Below, piece by piece: positions 34,084-43,427 of a stretch of DNA of 64,000 nucleotides. Source of the stretch: Palleniella muris (GTDB lineage Bacteria > Bacteroidota > Bacteroidia > Bacteroidales > Bacteroidaceae); contig NZ_SRZC01000003.1 of the NCBI RefSeq assembly GCF_004792655.1, positions 62,001 through 126,000 on the forward strand, written 5' to 3'. Every line of letters begins with the position of its first letter. Position 1 is the stretch's first letter. The notes beneath the pieces are model-generated. The model was given only the letters and a program-made list of their open reading frames with translations, was not told the origin of the DNA and did not search any database. Position numbers and translations under genes: made by a program.

Positions 34084-34857
34084 TTAGTCTTTACTCAACT
34101 TATTCCACATATAGATTCCGTAGAAAGAGTTGATGAGATAGACACTGTACTTTGCCACTGTCATAAAGGAAAATTCCGAAGCGGACATCAGCCACATTGC
34201 TATATAGGCGACATTGATTGCAAGCCACATATACCACTGTTCAACAAATGCTTTGACAGATACATACATCGTGATTACCGACATCACAGTGGTGAAAGAG
34301 TCAAGCCATAGCTGCATTGGGTGGTCATAGTCCAGTTTCAGTGTCTTAAACTGCATGTCCGGCAATACGGCTTGCAACGTATCTATCATCCATGGACCAA
34401 AATATATAAGGAACACTCCAAGGGCAAGAGTGCCTGTCGCTACAGCCACGGCTGTCAAAAACCGCTGCTGCCATGTCATGTAGCGTGTGTGGATAGTCTG
34501 CGAATTATCATCACGCATGCGTTTTTTCCATTTCTTCCAGCCAACAAACTGCATTGGCAGGTTGTACACCAACCTCTGCAGCATATCACCATATATATGT
34601 GTGAAAAAGCATATATATATATGCAGGAAGGCTTCCACCGTACCGAATATCCAATTCGCGATAGATCCTTTTGCCCCAAGTACGACACAGAACACTCCCA
34701 ATATGGCTGCAATGGCAGCAATAGTAGTATTGATTGTCACCTCACCCTTAATCAAAAAGCCTATTGCTGTGAGAGCAAGTATCGTGATTAGGAGTGTGAC
34801 TTCAAATTTGTTGAGTCCTGTAACGGATTTTTTTGCTATGTCAAGATATTTGTTCAT
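34084..34857 (-). CDS. pnuC: PnuC nicotinamide riboside transporter
   Basis: An inner-membrane transporter, 257 residues, with about seven hydrophobic segments. The PnuC hallmarks are NWIFGTVEAFLHIYICFFTHIYGDM and LPMQFVGWKKWKKRM. The middle holds a hydrophilic insert (DDNSQTIHTRYMTW). PnuC brings nicotinamide riboside in for NAD synthesis. A close relative, PnuT, carries thiamine, but no TPP-riboswitch sequence was found upstream. It is 54 bases before the Dpm1-like gene. Confidence 0.87.
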   Translation of the reverse strand: MNKYLDIAKKSVTGLNKFEVTLLITILALTAIGFLIKGEVTINTTIAAIAAILGVFCVVLGAKGSIANWIFGTVEAFLHIYICFFTHIYGDMLQRLVYNLPMQFVGWKKWKKRMRDDNSQTIHTRYMTWQQRFLTAVAVATGTLALGVFLIYFGPWMIDTLQAVLPDMQFKTLKLDYDHPMQLWLDSFTTVMSVITMYVSVKAFVEQWYMWLAINVAYIAMWLMSASEFSFMTVAKYSVYLINSFYGIYMWNKLSKD

Positions 34858-34920
34858 TTACTATACGTTCCCAAGTTTGTTGAGTTGTAGAGCTTTGTTT
34901 ACTGGGTTACAAAGTCTATC

Positions 34921-35937
34921 TTACTTCCTTTTTCCTGTGTTTTTGAATATTTTATCAAGGAATTTTACCGTGTAATTTACTGTAGGCTGAAACCAAGGAT
35001 GAAAGAACCAGAATGTGTGCAATGGCGCATCATGTATATAACTTTCGTGATAAATGCCATAAGCGTCCAACTTTTTTATGAGTTCTTCTTTGCCGTCAGA
35101 ATAACGTGAAAGCTGGCTGTTTATGAAGCAGACTGGTGCAGAATGCCTTGAAACCCACACCACAGGCGAAGCCTCTGTCCAGTTTTCTTTGGCATCCTCA
35201 TACAGTCCGCCAAGCCATTGAGCTGTCATTGGCATCTTATTATGCTTGCGCGCCTTCTCATTCGTATCATCGATGTTATTCTGCGATATGAATGTTGAAC
35301 AGCCATCCATACTGACAACAGCTTGTATTTTGCTGCTCTGCTTTGCCCATTCTCCATTACCTTCATGGCGTTTCGAGCCATTGGTCATGCCTACAAGTGT
35401 GGCAAGCTGTCCTCCTGCTGAGCAGCCGGACATTGCAATCCGCTTTTTGTCTATGCCATACTGTGCTGCGTTGGCACGAGCCCAACGTACAGCCGTCTTC
35501 TGATCGTGCAAAGCGGCAGGGTAGTTGGCTTCCGGACGAAGGCGGTATTCGACAGTAATTGTGACATAACCTTGTGCTGCGATAGCCATTGCCATAGGGA
35601 CTTGCAACGATTTGTCACCGGAATTCCAGCCTCCACCATGCACCATGATAAGGGCAGGATAAACATTTTTGCCTTTTGGGCGATAGATGTTCAGGCGAAG
35701 CTCTCGCTCACCATAAGGAGTGTTGTGCAGTGTTGTATATACAACATTCTCATAAGCAACAACATTTTCAGGCAATTCCTGTTTTGCCAGTTCTATGTTT
35801 GGATGATATTTCTTGTTATGGAAAAACGTTGAAATAATCGTGTATGATGTATCCCTCGGAACTTCCATATATTGTGCAAAAGTGCTGATATGGCAGCACA
35901 TAAGCAGGGACAGTACGAGGAAGCATGACTTTTTCAT
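34921..35937 (-). CDS. Secreted alpha/beta hydrolase (esterase)
   Basis: A 338-residue enzyme with signal peptide MKKSCFLVLSLLMCCHISTFAQ. It has the hormone-sensitive-lipase-type oxyanion motif HGGGW (100-104), nucleophile GCSAGG (Ser173) and a likely catalytic His307 in DAPLHTFWFF. Such secreted esterases in gut Bacteroidetes often deacylate plant or host glycans, but no polysaccharide-utilisation genes are nearby. A frame open to 35991 would start inside the promoter, so 35937 is preferred. Confidence 0.88.
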   Translation of the reverse strand: MKKSCFLVLSLLMCCHISTFAQYMEVPRDTSYTIISTFFHNKKYHPNIELAKQELPENVVAYENVVYTTLHNTPYGERELRLNIYRPKGKNVYPALIMVHGGGWNSGDKSLQVPMAMAIAAQGYVTITVEYRLRPEANYPAALHDQKTAVRWARANAAQYGIDKKRIAMSGCSAGGQLATLVGMTNGSKRHEGNGEWAKQSSKIQAVVSMDGCSTFISQNNIDDTNEKARKHNKMPMTAQWLGGLYEDAKENWTEASPVVWVSRHSAPVCFINSQLSRYSDGKEELIKKLDAYGIYHESYIHDAPLHTFWFFHPWFQPTVNYTVKFLDKIFKNTGKRK

Positions 35938-35960
35938 TAATTCTTTATGTTTTTTGCCTG

Positions 35961-35992
35961 CAAAGGTACTGAAAAAAAATGATATTGACAAA
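35961..35992 (-). promoter_or_regulatory. Promoter of the secreted esterase gene
   Basis: Minus strand TTTG (35992-35989), a 20-base spacer and TACCTTTG (35968-35961). It ends 23 bases before the chosen ATG. Confidence 0.72.
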
Positions 35993-36225
35993 ATATATTA
36001 AACAAATTCACGTGTGTGTTACAATTATTCACTAATATGTGCACATAATGTCATTTATGCAAGGTACTTCTACTGTCGTCGGCATGGAATCACTTGCACA
36101 CAAAAAAGCAATTGATTGGCAAACACAGACTTGCAAAACGTGCTTTTGGTGTTCTTTTGCGAAATAATTACGGTTGTATTTATGTTTTGTTTTCAACATG
36201 TTAATCGAGTTCATGTAGCAAATTG

Positions 36226-36256
36226 TTGCATATTAGGAAATATTATTGTAATTTTG
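36226..36256 (+). promoter_or_regulatory. Promoter of mfd
   Basis: TTG at 36226-36228, a 20-base spacer and TAATTTTG at 36249-36256. The leader to the mfd ATG is about 85 bases. Confidence 0.62.
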
Positions 36257-36346
36257 CAAACAAAACCTTTTAGGCTATTATTTTGACACAAGGCATCGGT
36301 AATCCGGTGTCTTGTGGTTGCTGTTGTAAAAGAATAATTAAAAGAG

Positions 36347-39300
36347 ATGAAAGAAAACACTATCCTTTCGCGTTATGCGGAGTCAGCACAGGCTGGAGCT
36401 CTTACCAAAGAGCTGGCGGACAAGTCTGTGCATACTGTCTTTTTGGAGGGACTGTCATGCTCAGCAGTTCCTTTGCTGCTGTCTTCCGTCAGCGGCAGGC
36501 TTGCCGATACAATGAAGACATCGGAAAAAGATGTAGCATTTGGCGGTACAATGCTTTTTGTGCTCAACGATGCAGACGAAGCAGGGTATTTGTATGCAGA
36601 CTTGTGCCGATTGGTTGGTGATAGTGAGGTGTTCTTTTTCCCCTCATCCTACAAGCGTGCCGTGAAATATGGTCAGCATGACCCTGCAAATGAGATTTTG
36701 CGTACGGAAGTATTGGCAAAACTGTCTGAAAGGCAGAATTTTGGAAAGCACACTTGTGGCGGACGCCTGCTGGTTGTGACATATCCGGAGGCATTAGCGG
36801 AACTTGTTGTCTCCAAGCACGATGTTGACACGCGCAAGCTGCCGTTGGCACGTGAACAGCATATAGACATTGTCGAGGTAGAACGTCAGCTTCGAGAACT
36901 TGGCTTTATGCAGGTAGACTATGTCTATGAACCCGGGCAATTTGCAGTCAGAGGTTCCATCCTTGATGTTTATTCTTTCTCGTCCGAACTGCCTATAAGG
37001 ATAGACTTCTTTGACGATGAGATAGATACGATACGAACTTTTGAGGTTGAAACTCAGTTGTCAAAGGACAGAATGGAGCAAGTCATCATTGTACCGCAAC
37101 TGTCGGTAGTGGAAACAGAGAAACGCCCATTGACCTCTTTTTTCCCAAACAGTATTCCGCTAATAACCAAAGATGCTGCTTTTGTCCTTGAAAGGGTGGG
37201 GCAGATTTACGAAGAAGGTTTCTCGAAACAGGCACTTGAAGAACGCCTTGCCAATGCAACGGAAATGGAGCAGGCGCAGATAATAAAGGAGATGCGCCGT
37301 GACTCTCAGCTATGCTCACAGAGGATTATGCAGGAAGAGTTCGCGAGAATGAAGATTGTGGAGTATGGCTCTCAGATACAAGGTAGCAAACAATATGATG
37401 CGACAATGCGATTTCACATTGTCCCACAACCTCTCTTCCACAAAAATTTCGATTTATTGCGTGAGACACTTCGCCAACATGTTGATTCCGGATACAAAAT
37501 AGGCGTACTCGCTGACAGTGAAAAGCAGGTTGAAAGACTTAATGAGATACTTTCGGCAACAAGTGATAACTATGTGAATACTTGCAGGATAGAGTTCCAA
37601 AGTATAGGCTTTACTCTGCATGAAGGCTTTATCGACAACGATTTGAAGCTCTGTCTTTTCACCGACCATCAGATTTTCGACAGATTCCATAAATATAATC
37701 TGAAGTCCGACAATGCGCGGCATGGCAAAATGACTCTTACGATGAAGGAGTTACAAGAAATGGAGCCCGGAGATTTCATCGTCCATGTTGATTTCGGCAT
37801 CGGAAAATTTGCAGGTCTGGTGCGTGTACCTGTCGGAAACTCATATCAGGAGGTTATCCGTATTGTCTATCAGAACAATGACAAAGTGGATGTTTCGATA
37901 CATTCTCTTTATAAAATAAGCAAATATCGCAGTAGCACAACCGGTGAGCCGCCACGTTTGTCACATCTTGGCACAGGTGCATGGGAACGTCTGAAAGAGC
38001 GTGCAAAGAAGAAGATAAAGGATATTGCACGCGACCTGATCAAGCTGTATGCAAAGCGGCGTCATGAAAAGGGCTTTGGCTTTTCTCCTGATTGCTACTT
38101 GCAAAACGAGCTTGAGGCCTCATTCTTGTACGAAGACACACCTGATCAGCTGAAAGCGACGCAGGAGGTGAAGCACGACATGGAGTCGTCACGCCCAATG
38201 GACAGGCTTGTTTGCGGTGATGTAGGTTTTGGAAAAACAGAGGTGGCGATACGTGCAGCGTTCAAGGCTGCGTGCGACAGCAAGCAAGTTGCTGTGTTAG
38301 TGCCAACTACGGTGCTTGCATTCCAGCATTACAAGACATTTGCAAAACGCCTTGACGGACTGCCTGTGAGAGTGGACTACCTGTCTCGTGCACGAACTTC
38401 CAAACAAACCTCAATGGTGCTGAAAGACCTTGCAGAAGGAAAAATCGACATACTCGTCGGCACTCACAAACTCATAGGAAAGTCGGTAAAATGGAAAGAC
38501 CTTGGACTGCTGATAATAGACGAGGAGCAGAAATTCGGTGTTTCGACAAAGGAAAAGCTTCGTCAGGTGAAGACAAACATCGATACGCTGACGATGTCAG
38601 CCACACCTATCCCACGTACTCTTCAGTTTTCGCTGATGGGTGCAAGAGACATGAGCATTATGCGCACCCCTCCACCAAACCGTCATCCTATACACACGGA
38701 GTTAGGGTCTTATGGCCACGAAATCATAACCGATGCGATTGAGTTTGAGATGTCACGCAACGGGCAAGTGTTTTTTGTAAACCCACGCATTTCAAACCTT
38801 ACTGAAATTGCACGGCTTATAGAAAAACATGTTCCTGATTGCAGGGTTGCCATAGGTCATGGACAAATGAATCCGGATGCTCTGGAGAAGATTATCATGG
38901 GATTCATGAACTATGATTATGATGTCCTGCTGTCCACAACAATAGTGGAGAACGGCATTGATGTCCCGAATGCCAACACTATAATCATAAACGATGCGCA
39001 CAAATTCGGGCTTAGTGACTTGCATCAGATGCGTGGGCGTGTCGGCAGAGGTAACAAAAAGGCATTCTGCTACTTGTTGTCTCCACCTCTGTCTTATCTG
39101 TCCCATGATGCAAGGACACGTTTGGAAGCTTTGGAGACTTTCTCTGATTTGGGAAGCGGCTTCTCGCTTGCCATGCAAGACCTTGACCTGCGAGGAGCAG
39201 GCAATTTGCTGGGAGCGGAGCAAAGCGGATTCATGGAAGACCTTGGATATGAGACTTATCAGAAAATCCTGAAACAGGCAGTGCAAGAACTTAAGAATGA

Positions 39301-39871
39301 AGAGTTCCAAGACCTTCAGGAAGAGCAACTGCTTGAAGCACAGAGCGAAGGACGTTGCATGGAAAGCCTGGACTTTGTCGATGACTGCGGTGTTGAAAGT
39401 GACTTGGAAATGTATTTCCCTGACATGTATGTGCCGGGAAGTGCTGAACGTATGCTGCTTTACCGCGAGCTTGACAAAATAGAGACAGACAAGGATTTGG
39501 AGGACTATCGCAAGAGATTGGAAGACAGATTCGGTCCTGTTCCCCACGAAGGCGAGGAGCTGATGTCTGTGGTTATGCTGCGCAGACTTGGCAAGAGGCT
39601 TGGTTGTGAGAAAATTGTGCTTAAGCAGGGACTGATGCAGTTGCATCTCCTTCGTGACCAAAGCAGCCCTTATTACAAGACCAAGGCATTTGGAAGTATC
39701 ATTGGATATGCCACATCCAACCCACGTCGTTGTCAGTTTAAGTCTGTCAGCGGTTCGCCACGTATTGTCATCTCCAACGTTCCTACTGTTGGAGATGCAC
39801 TTAAGATATTGTCAGGCATAATGAGTAAATCAGAACAAGCAGACAAGATAGGAGGATTGAAAAACTCATGA
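36347..39871 (+). CDS. mfd: Transcription-repair coupling factor
   Basis: Mfd, 1174 residues, removes stalled RNA polymerase at lesions and recruits UvrA/UvrB. In order: the N-terminal UvrB-like region; an RNA polymerase-interaction domain starting near MKELQEMEPGDFIVHVDFGIGKFAGL; the RecG-like translocase with Walker A GDVGFGKTE, DEEQKFG, TMSATPIPRTL and QMRGRVGRGNKKAFCYLL; and the C-terminal regulatory domain (YFPDMYVPGSAERMLLYRELD). Complete and of normal size. The neighbouring uvrB at 1253 is its repair partner. Monocistronic. Confidence 0.98.
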   Translation: MKENTILSRYAESAQAGALTKELADKSVHTVFLEGLSCSAVPLLLSSVSGRLADTMKTSEKDVAFGGTMLFVLNDADEAGYLYADLCRLVGDSEVFFFPSSYKRAVKYGQHDPANEILRTEVLAKLSERQNFGKHTCGGRLLVVTYPEALAELVVSKHDVDTRKLPLAREQHIDIVEVERQLRELGFMQVDYVYEPGQFAVRGSILDVYSFSSELPIRIDFFDDEIDTIRTFEVETQLSKDRMEQVIIVPQLSVVETEKRPLTSFFPNSIPLITKDAAFVLERVGQIYEEGFSKQALEERLANATEMEQAQIIKEMRRDSQLCSQRIMQEEFARMKIVEYGSQIQGSKQYDATMRFHIVPQPLFHKNFDLLRETLRQHVDSGYKIGVLADSEKQVERLNEILSATSDNYVNTCRIEFQSIGFTLHEGFIDNDLKLCLFTDHQIFDRFHKYNLKSDNARHGKMTLTMKELQEMEPGDFIVHVDFGIGKFAGLVRVPVGNSYQEVIRIVYQNNDKVDVSIHSLYKISKYRSSTTGEPPRLSHLGTGAWERLKERAKKKIKDIARDLIKLYAKRRHEKGFGFSPDCYLQNELEASFLYEDTPDQLKATQEVKHDMESSRPMDRLVCGDVGFGKTEVAIRAAFKAACDSKQVAVLVPTTVLAFQHYKTFAKRLDGLPVRVDYLSRARTSKQTSMVLKDLAEGKIDILVGTHKLIGKSVKWKDLGLLIIDEEQKFGVSTKEKLRQVKTNIDTLTMSATPIPRTLQFSLMGARDMSIMRTPPPNRHPIHTELGSYGHEIITDAIEFEMSRNGQVFFVNPRISNLTEIARLIEKHVPDCRVAIGHGQMNPDALEKIIMGFMNYDYDVLLSTTIVENGIDVPNANTIIINDAHKFGLSDLHQMRGRVGRGNKKAFCYLLSPPLSYLSHDARTRLEALETFSDLGSGFSLAMQDLDLRGAGNLLGAEQSGFMEDLGYETYQKILKQAVQELKNEEFQDLQEEQLLEAQSEGRCMESLDFVDDCGVESDLEMYFPDMYVPGSAERMLLYRELDKIETDKDLEDYRKRLEDRFGPVPHEGEELMSVVMLRRLGKRLGCEKIVLKQGLMQLHLLRDQSSPYYKTKAFGSIIGYATSNPRRCQFKSVSGSPRIVISNVPTVGDALKILSGIMSKSEQADKIGGLKNS

Positions 39872-40004
39872 CTTTTTTGCCCTCCGTATTTTGCATAGAA
39901 ACAATATAGAGGGCAGAGACAGCTAAATATCGCACGGAGTCTAAAATCACTCTATCTTCCTACGTATCAACACATTATCATTAAAAACAAAAATCACACA
40001 CATA

Positions 40005-40072
40005 AAAAGGCACAATGATTCGTTACCTTTCACTCGTTCTTGATAACGAACCATTGTGCTTTTCCTATCCTT
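40005..40072 (+). terminator. Large imperfect hairpin downstream of mfd
   Basis: AAAAGGCACAATG-A-TTCGTTA pairs with TAACGAA-C-CATTGTGCTTTT (about 20 pairs, one mismatch and one bulge), followed by TCC. It includes a GTTACCTTTC stretch like the AAAGGTAAC repeats, so it may be a diverged relative of that family. Confidence 0.55.
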
Positions 40073-40249
40073 ATTGACTGCAAAAGGTCAGTTTTTCCTG
40101 TTCAAAAGATAACCATTTGTAGCATGAAAGCTCACTGCTGGCAAAGTTAAGTGCTGTCTGTTACCTCCGGAAGCATCGTTTTTTACTATTATGATAAATA
40201 GAGAATTAGAAAACTCATGCCGTTTATTTTCCATGGAAAGGGCATAATA

Positions 40250-40291
40250 AAAAGGCCATATGGTGTATGTTTATTCCATATAGCCTTTCTT
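40250..40291 (-). terminator. Terminator of the PepSY-like gene
   Basis: AAAAAGGCCATATGG pairs with CCATATAGCCTTTCTT around a 12-base loop (one mismatch), 16 bases after the gene stop. The A-tract gives the minus-strand T-run. Confidence 0.72.
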
Positions 40292-40307
40292 GTTCAGGGA
40301 TTCACGC

Positions 40308-40754
40308 CTATCTATCTATTTCCGTCAATTGGAAATTATTGTTGAAATCAAGTTCCATACGGTTAGAGAGTTTTATCGCATACCCTTTTCTGTCCCGCTC
40401 TATCTTTACGATTTTTTCTTTCGGATAGTTGCTTTTTACATAGTTGTATATTTTAACAGGAACAACCTTTTTGGGGACAACCGTAGCCTTACAGTCTATT
40501 TCTTCCCAATTTCCGTTGCTGTCAAAGTCTATTTTATTTCCATTGACAAATGTCACTTCATAATCCTTTGTAATGATTTTGTTTTCCATTTTCACAAGCG
40601 CCACTTTATTGGCGTTGAAATGTGATTTCAGAAAAAGCTGTGCGTTATTTGGCAACTGCTTTACAGTTATGACTTTGTCATTGCCGGCAAAAGCAACGAC
40701 TGTGAATACAGTGAGTAGACAAGTGAGGATAAGTGCTAACTTTTTCATACGCAT
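40308..40754 (-). CDS. Secreted PepSY-like (DUF2874) protein
   Basis: A 148-residue exported protein. Signal peptide MRMKKLALILTCLLTVFTVVAFA is cleaved near residue 23. It contains two repeats of the PepSY-like pattern: LPNNAQLFLKSHF...YEVTFVNGNKIDFDSNGNWEEID and VPVKIYNYVKSNYPKEKIVKIERDRKGYAIKLSNRMELDFNNNFQLTEID. Such small periplasmic PepSY-like proteins are common in Bacteroidetes and their function is unproven. Promoter and terminator flank it. An ATG two codons in (MKKLAL) is an equally good start. Confidence 0.8.
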   Translation of the reverse strand: MRMKKLALILTCLLTVFTVVAFAGNDKVITVKQLPNNAQLFLKSHFNANKVALVKMENKIITKDYEVTFVNGNKIDFDSNGNWEEIDCKATVVPKKVVPVKIYNYVKSNYPKEKIVKIERDRKGYAIKLSNRMELDFNNNFQLTEIDR

Positions 40755-40841
40755 TTTGTTTTTGAGGTTAATACTAATAATTATTTCACAGAGACGTTCT
40801 CAAATAGGATGGCTGCTTTCCCGACATTTGCTCTGTGACCG

Positions 40842-40849
40842 CAAAATTA
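40842..40849 (-). promoter_or_regulatory. -7 promoter element for the PepSY-like gene
   Basis: Minus-strand TAATTTTG, matching TAnnTTTG, 88 bases from the ATG. No clear upstream TTG at standard spacing. Confidence 0.42.
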
Positions 40850-40969
40850 CTGATATTTTCCCAACAACTACATATTTGTCATGCTTATATTAACAATAAT
40901 TCCGTACAATGTGACGGGTTTCACACTTTTTCATATGGTGTTAGCAGGATTTGCTCCAAAAATAGGCAG

Positions 40970-41446
40970 TTAATCCTCATCGTTAATATCAGCAACATTC
41001 AGTGGGCGCGATATGGCAGCATTGAATGATATGATGGTCTCTGAGCGTGAAAGTCCGAGTGGCTGCAGTTTATCGTGTATGATACTTAACAGATGATGGT
41101 TGTTCTTTGCATATAGTTTTATGAACATATCCATACCACCGGTCGTGTAATGGCATTCCACAACTTCCGGCATCTTCCTCAGTTCCTCCACAACATTGTC
41201 AAAACGCTCAGGGTACTTCAGATACAATCCCACATAGGCACAAGTTTCATAACCTATCTTCTCAGGGTCAATTATGAATTGTGAGCCTTTTACAATTCCA
41301 AGGCTCTGCAGTTTTTGAATGCGTTGGTGTATTGCTGCGCCACTGACATTGCATGCACGTGCCACTTCCAAGAATGGCACTCGTGCGTCATTGCTGATCA
41401 TTCGGATAATTTTCTTATCCAGAGCATCAAGAGTGTATTTGGGCAT
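40970..41446 (-). CDS. Lrp/AsnC family transcriptional regulator
   Basis: A 158-residue regulator. The N-terminal winged helix-turn-helix (LDALDKKIIRMISNDARVPFLEVARACNVSGAAIHQRIQKLQSLGII-like, about 5-55) is followed by a C-terminal RAM ligand-binding domain (about 65-145, VGLYLKYPERFDNVVEELRKMPEVVECHYTTGGMDMFIKLYA). Such proteins usually sense amino acids and bind as octamers. It is the last gene of the helicase-ExbBD cluster, 12 bases after the second exbD. The targets are unknown. Confidence 0.93.
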   Translation of the reverse strand: MPKYTLDALDKKIIRMISNDARVPFLEVARACNVSGAAIHQRIQKLQSLGIVKGSQFIIDPEKIGYETCAYVGLYLKYPERFDNVVEELRKMPEVVECHYTTGGMDMFIKLYAKNNHHLLSIIHDKLQPLGLSRSETIISFNAAISRPLNVADINDED

Positions 41447-41458
41447 AATTATCTGTTT

Positions 41459-41929
41459 TTACTTGTTTTCTTCCTTTTGTTGGCTTTCTGTTATTTCTGT
41501 AGCAGAATAGTTTATTTTCAATGCATGAGCTTCTCGCAAAGCCTTTTTCACTTGTGCAAGGACACCAAGTGGAATGTCTCTGTCTGCTTTTATTGAAACA
41601 GTGAAATACTGTTGTTCTTCTATGGGCAAAGCTTCGCGTTGCTTTCCGGCATATTCTGTAAGTTGGTTGAAATCAACGATTTCATTATTGAACTGCACTT
41701 TCACATCATCATTTTTGTCCTTACCTATATAAATATATGCTGTGGCATACTTCTTCTGAAGTTTTTGCAGCTGAGTGCCTTGTGGAGATTCAAGCCTTAC
41801 CTTCACGTCAGTCTGCCTCATGTGCGTGACTATCATGAAAAAGAAAAGGATTGTAAATATAAGGTCAGGCAAAGCGGATGTGTTCAGTGTAGGTATTTTT
41901 CTGTCTCTTTTACGGAACATAGGTTTCAC
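41459..41929 (-). CDS. exbD: ExbD/TolR-type biopolymer transport protein (second copy)
   Basis: A 156-residue inner-membrane protein with one N-terminal transmembrane helix. It carries the proton-path aspartate in LNTSALPDLIFTILFFFMIV and has a periplasmic C-terminal domain. With ExbB it turns proton-motive force into motion of TonB or Tol-Pal partners. Its start overlaps the end of the first exbD by 20 bases. The tandem exbD arrangement is common in Bacteroidetes; heteromeric use of the two is inference. Confidence 0.9.
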   Translation of the reverse strand: MKPMFRKRDRKIPTLNTSALPDLIFTILFFFMIVTHMRQTDVKVRLESPQGTQLQKLQKKYATAYIYIGKDKNDDVKVQFNNEIVDFNQLTEYAGKQREALPIEEQQYFTVSIKADRDIPLGVLAQVKKALREAHALKINYSATEITESQQKEENK

Positions 41930-42386
41930 TTATTCGTTGTTTATACTTTCGTTTCAGGTCATCACGGTAAACACATGTCAGGATATTCTGCAAACGGAAA
42001 TATCTGTCATACGATGCAGTGCGACTTGCCTGTATCTCTATTATATGCTTGTCTCCGAGTCGTGGGATAAAGATTGCCAACTGCTTGCGCAATTCCGCAT
42101 CTGTGCATGGTGTCGGCTCAGCCTGCCCCGGGAGGCTGTATGTGTACTCGTTTTCCGCTGTTATGCCAACAGCCATTACGGTATTGAGGTCAACATCGGT
42201 AGCGACTGTTTCTTTGTCCTCATTCTTTGGAGGCAGCTGCTGGCGCAATCCTTTGTCAGAATCCATTGAGGTTGTCACGAGAAAGAATATGAGCAGCATG
42301 AAAGAAATGTCTGCAGTCGATGTCGTGTTCAGTTGCGGTACACGGCGCTTTTGGTGCTTGCGTAGTCTATTTGATAATCTTATCAT
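41910..42386 (-). CDS. exbD: ExbD/TolR-type biopolymer transport protein (first copy)
   Basis: A 158-residue paralogue of the next gene. It has a basic cytoplasmic N-terminus (RLRKHQKRRVPQLN) and a single helix STADISFMLLIFFLVTTS with the key aspartate. The periplasmic domain contains DLNTVMAVGITAENEYTYSLPG. It overlaps its upstream neighbour by 20 bases and its downstream neighbour by 20, pointing to coupled translation. Confidence 0.9.
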   Translation of the reverse strand: MIRLSNRLRKHQKRRVPQLNTTSTADISFMLLIFFLVTTSMDSDKGLRQQLPPKNEDKETVATDVDLNTVMAVGITAENEYTYSLPGQAEPTPCTDAELRKQLAIFIPRLGDKHIIEIQASRTASYDRYFRLQNILTCVYRDDLKRKYKQRISETYVP

Positions 42387-42729
42387 TCGCCTTAATATTT
42401 AAGAAAAAGCAATAAATGGTAGCACATGCAGCAAGTAATACAGCCATGCATCCTGTGAATACAAGCATATTGGATGCCTTCAACCAAAAGATGTCAGTAT
42501 ATAAAACAAAATTGGTTTTTATAGGAGTGGTATCCGCAAATACGAATGACAAAATGAGCATCAACAACATGCCTGCTCTTACTGTAATACATATCTTGCG
42601 CTTCTTTATGCCATTGGAGACTCCGGATGTCTTTCCCACAATTCTGAGTTCCCGGCACACAGACCATATTGTCACGCATAATATCGTGACAATGGCAAGA
42701 TACATCAAGATTATGATTAGTTCTATCAT
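42367..42729 (-). CDS. Small membrane protein in the ExbB-ExbD cluster
   Basis: A 120-residue protein with three predicted transmembrane segments (IIILMYLAIVTILCVTIWSVC, CITVRAGMLLMLILSFVFA and ASNMLVFTGCMAVLLAACATIYCFFL). No named family recognised. It lies between exbB and the first exbD and overlaps the latter, so it is probably an accessory part of this energy-transducing complex. Confidence 0.72.
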   Translation of the reverse strand: MIELIIILMYLAIVTILCVTIWSVCRELRIVGKTSGVSNGIKKRKICITVRAGMLLMLILSFVFADTTPIKTNFVLYTDIFWLKASNMLVFTGCMAVLLAACATIYCFFLNIKANDKIIK

Positions 42730-42759
42730 GTTGGATAAGGTATTTCTTCTTTTTGTAGT

Positions 42760-43416
42760 CTACTGTTTTCGTAAAATCTCAATCAGTTCGATGGCAGCCT
42801 GCTCCATTTGTGATGTCAGATGTTCTATACGTGAGAGTATATAGTTATAGAATATTTGTAGCACCACGGCGGAGATGATGCCGAAGATTGTTGTTATCAA
42901 TGCGACTTTCATACCTCCGGCAACGATTGTTGGAGAGATATCGCCTGCCATTTCTATGTCATCGAATGCCATAACCATACCGATTACAGTGCCGAGAAAT
43001 CCGAGAGATGGTGCAATAGCTATGAACAATGTAATCCATGAGCATCCTTTTTCGAGCTTTGCCAATTCCAAGTCCGCATAAGATGTTATTGTGCGCTCTA
43101 TGTCATCTGCTGTGTCCTCAGAATGCAATAAGCCCTGAAAGCAGATGCTTGCCACTGGTCCGCGAGTGTTACGACAGAAGTCCAGCGCAGCCTCTTTATC
43201 CCCTCCTTTGTACAGTTCTTCGAGTTTTGAAAGGAATTTCTTTGTATTTATGTCAGCAAGGGCAAGGTATATGATACGTTCTATACAGAATGTCAATCCA
43301 ATGATGAGGGCGATAGCCACAAACGACATGAACAGAGGATTGCCCTCTATGAATTTAGCTTTCAATACTTGGTGCATTGACTCATCTGCCAAAAGTGATA
43401 TAAAAATTGTTTTCAT
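42760..43416 (-). CDS. exbB: ExbB/TolQ-type proton channel protein
   Basis: A 218-residue MotA/TolQ/ExbB family protein with three membrane segments: an N-terminal one (PLFMSFVAIALIIGLTFCIERIIY) and two near the C-terminus within WITLFIAIAPSLGFLGTVIGMVMAFDDIE and VAGGMKVALITTIFGIISAVVLQIFYNYIL. These carry the family's GFLGTVIGM and conserved Thr residues. It forms the pentameric channel around ExbD. It starts 11 bases after the helicase gene and 30 before the small membrane protein. Confidence 0.93.
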   Translation of the reverse strand: MKTIFISLLADESMHQVLKAKFIEGNPLFMSFVAIALIIGLTFCIERIIYLALADINTKKFLSKLEELYKGGDKEAALDFCRNTRGPVASICFQGLLHSEDTADDIERTITSYADLELAKLEKGCSWITLFIAIAPSLGFLGTVIGMVMAFDDIEMAGDISPTIVAGGMKVALITTIFGIISAVVLQIFYNYILSRIEHLTSQMEQAAIELIEILRKQ

Positions 43417-43427
43417 AAAGTGTGAAT

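Larger units (their letters stand above)
35938..36346. other. 409-base gap between the esterase gene and mfd
   Basis: A divergent gap holding the esterase promoter (35961-35992) and the mfd promoter (36226-36256). The central ~200 bases contain no gene, strong hairpin or recognised RNA. Confidence 0.6.
39872..40307. other. 436-base convergent gap after mfd
   Basis: No gene seen. It contains two hairpins: 40005-40072, probably ending mfd, and 40250-40291, ending the opposite gene. The remainder is AT-rich without recognisable features. Confidence 0.6.

Noticed and set aside
34858..34920. TPP riboswitch upstream of pnuC
   Set aside because: Looked for because the related PnuT is thiamine-regulated; no CTGAGA core or space for the aptamer in this 63-base gap.
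36032..36214. Minus-strand 60-codon frame in the esterase-mfd gap
   Set aside because: No promoter element at a suitable position, no signal peptide or domain; the composition looks non-coding.
38792..39661. Long minus-strand open frame (289 codons) opposite mfd
   Set aside because: It lies wholly antisense to the strongly conserved C-terminal half of Mfd, its product is low in recognisable motifs, and it has no promoter of its own.
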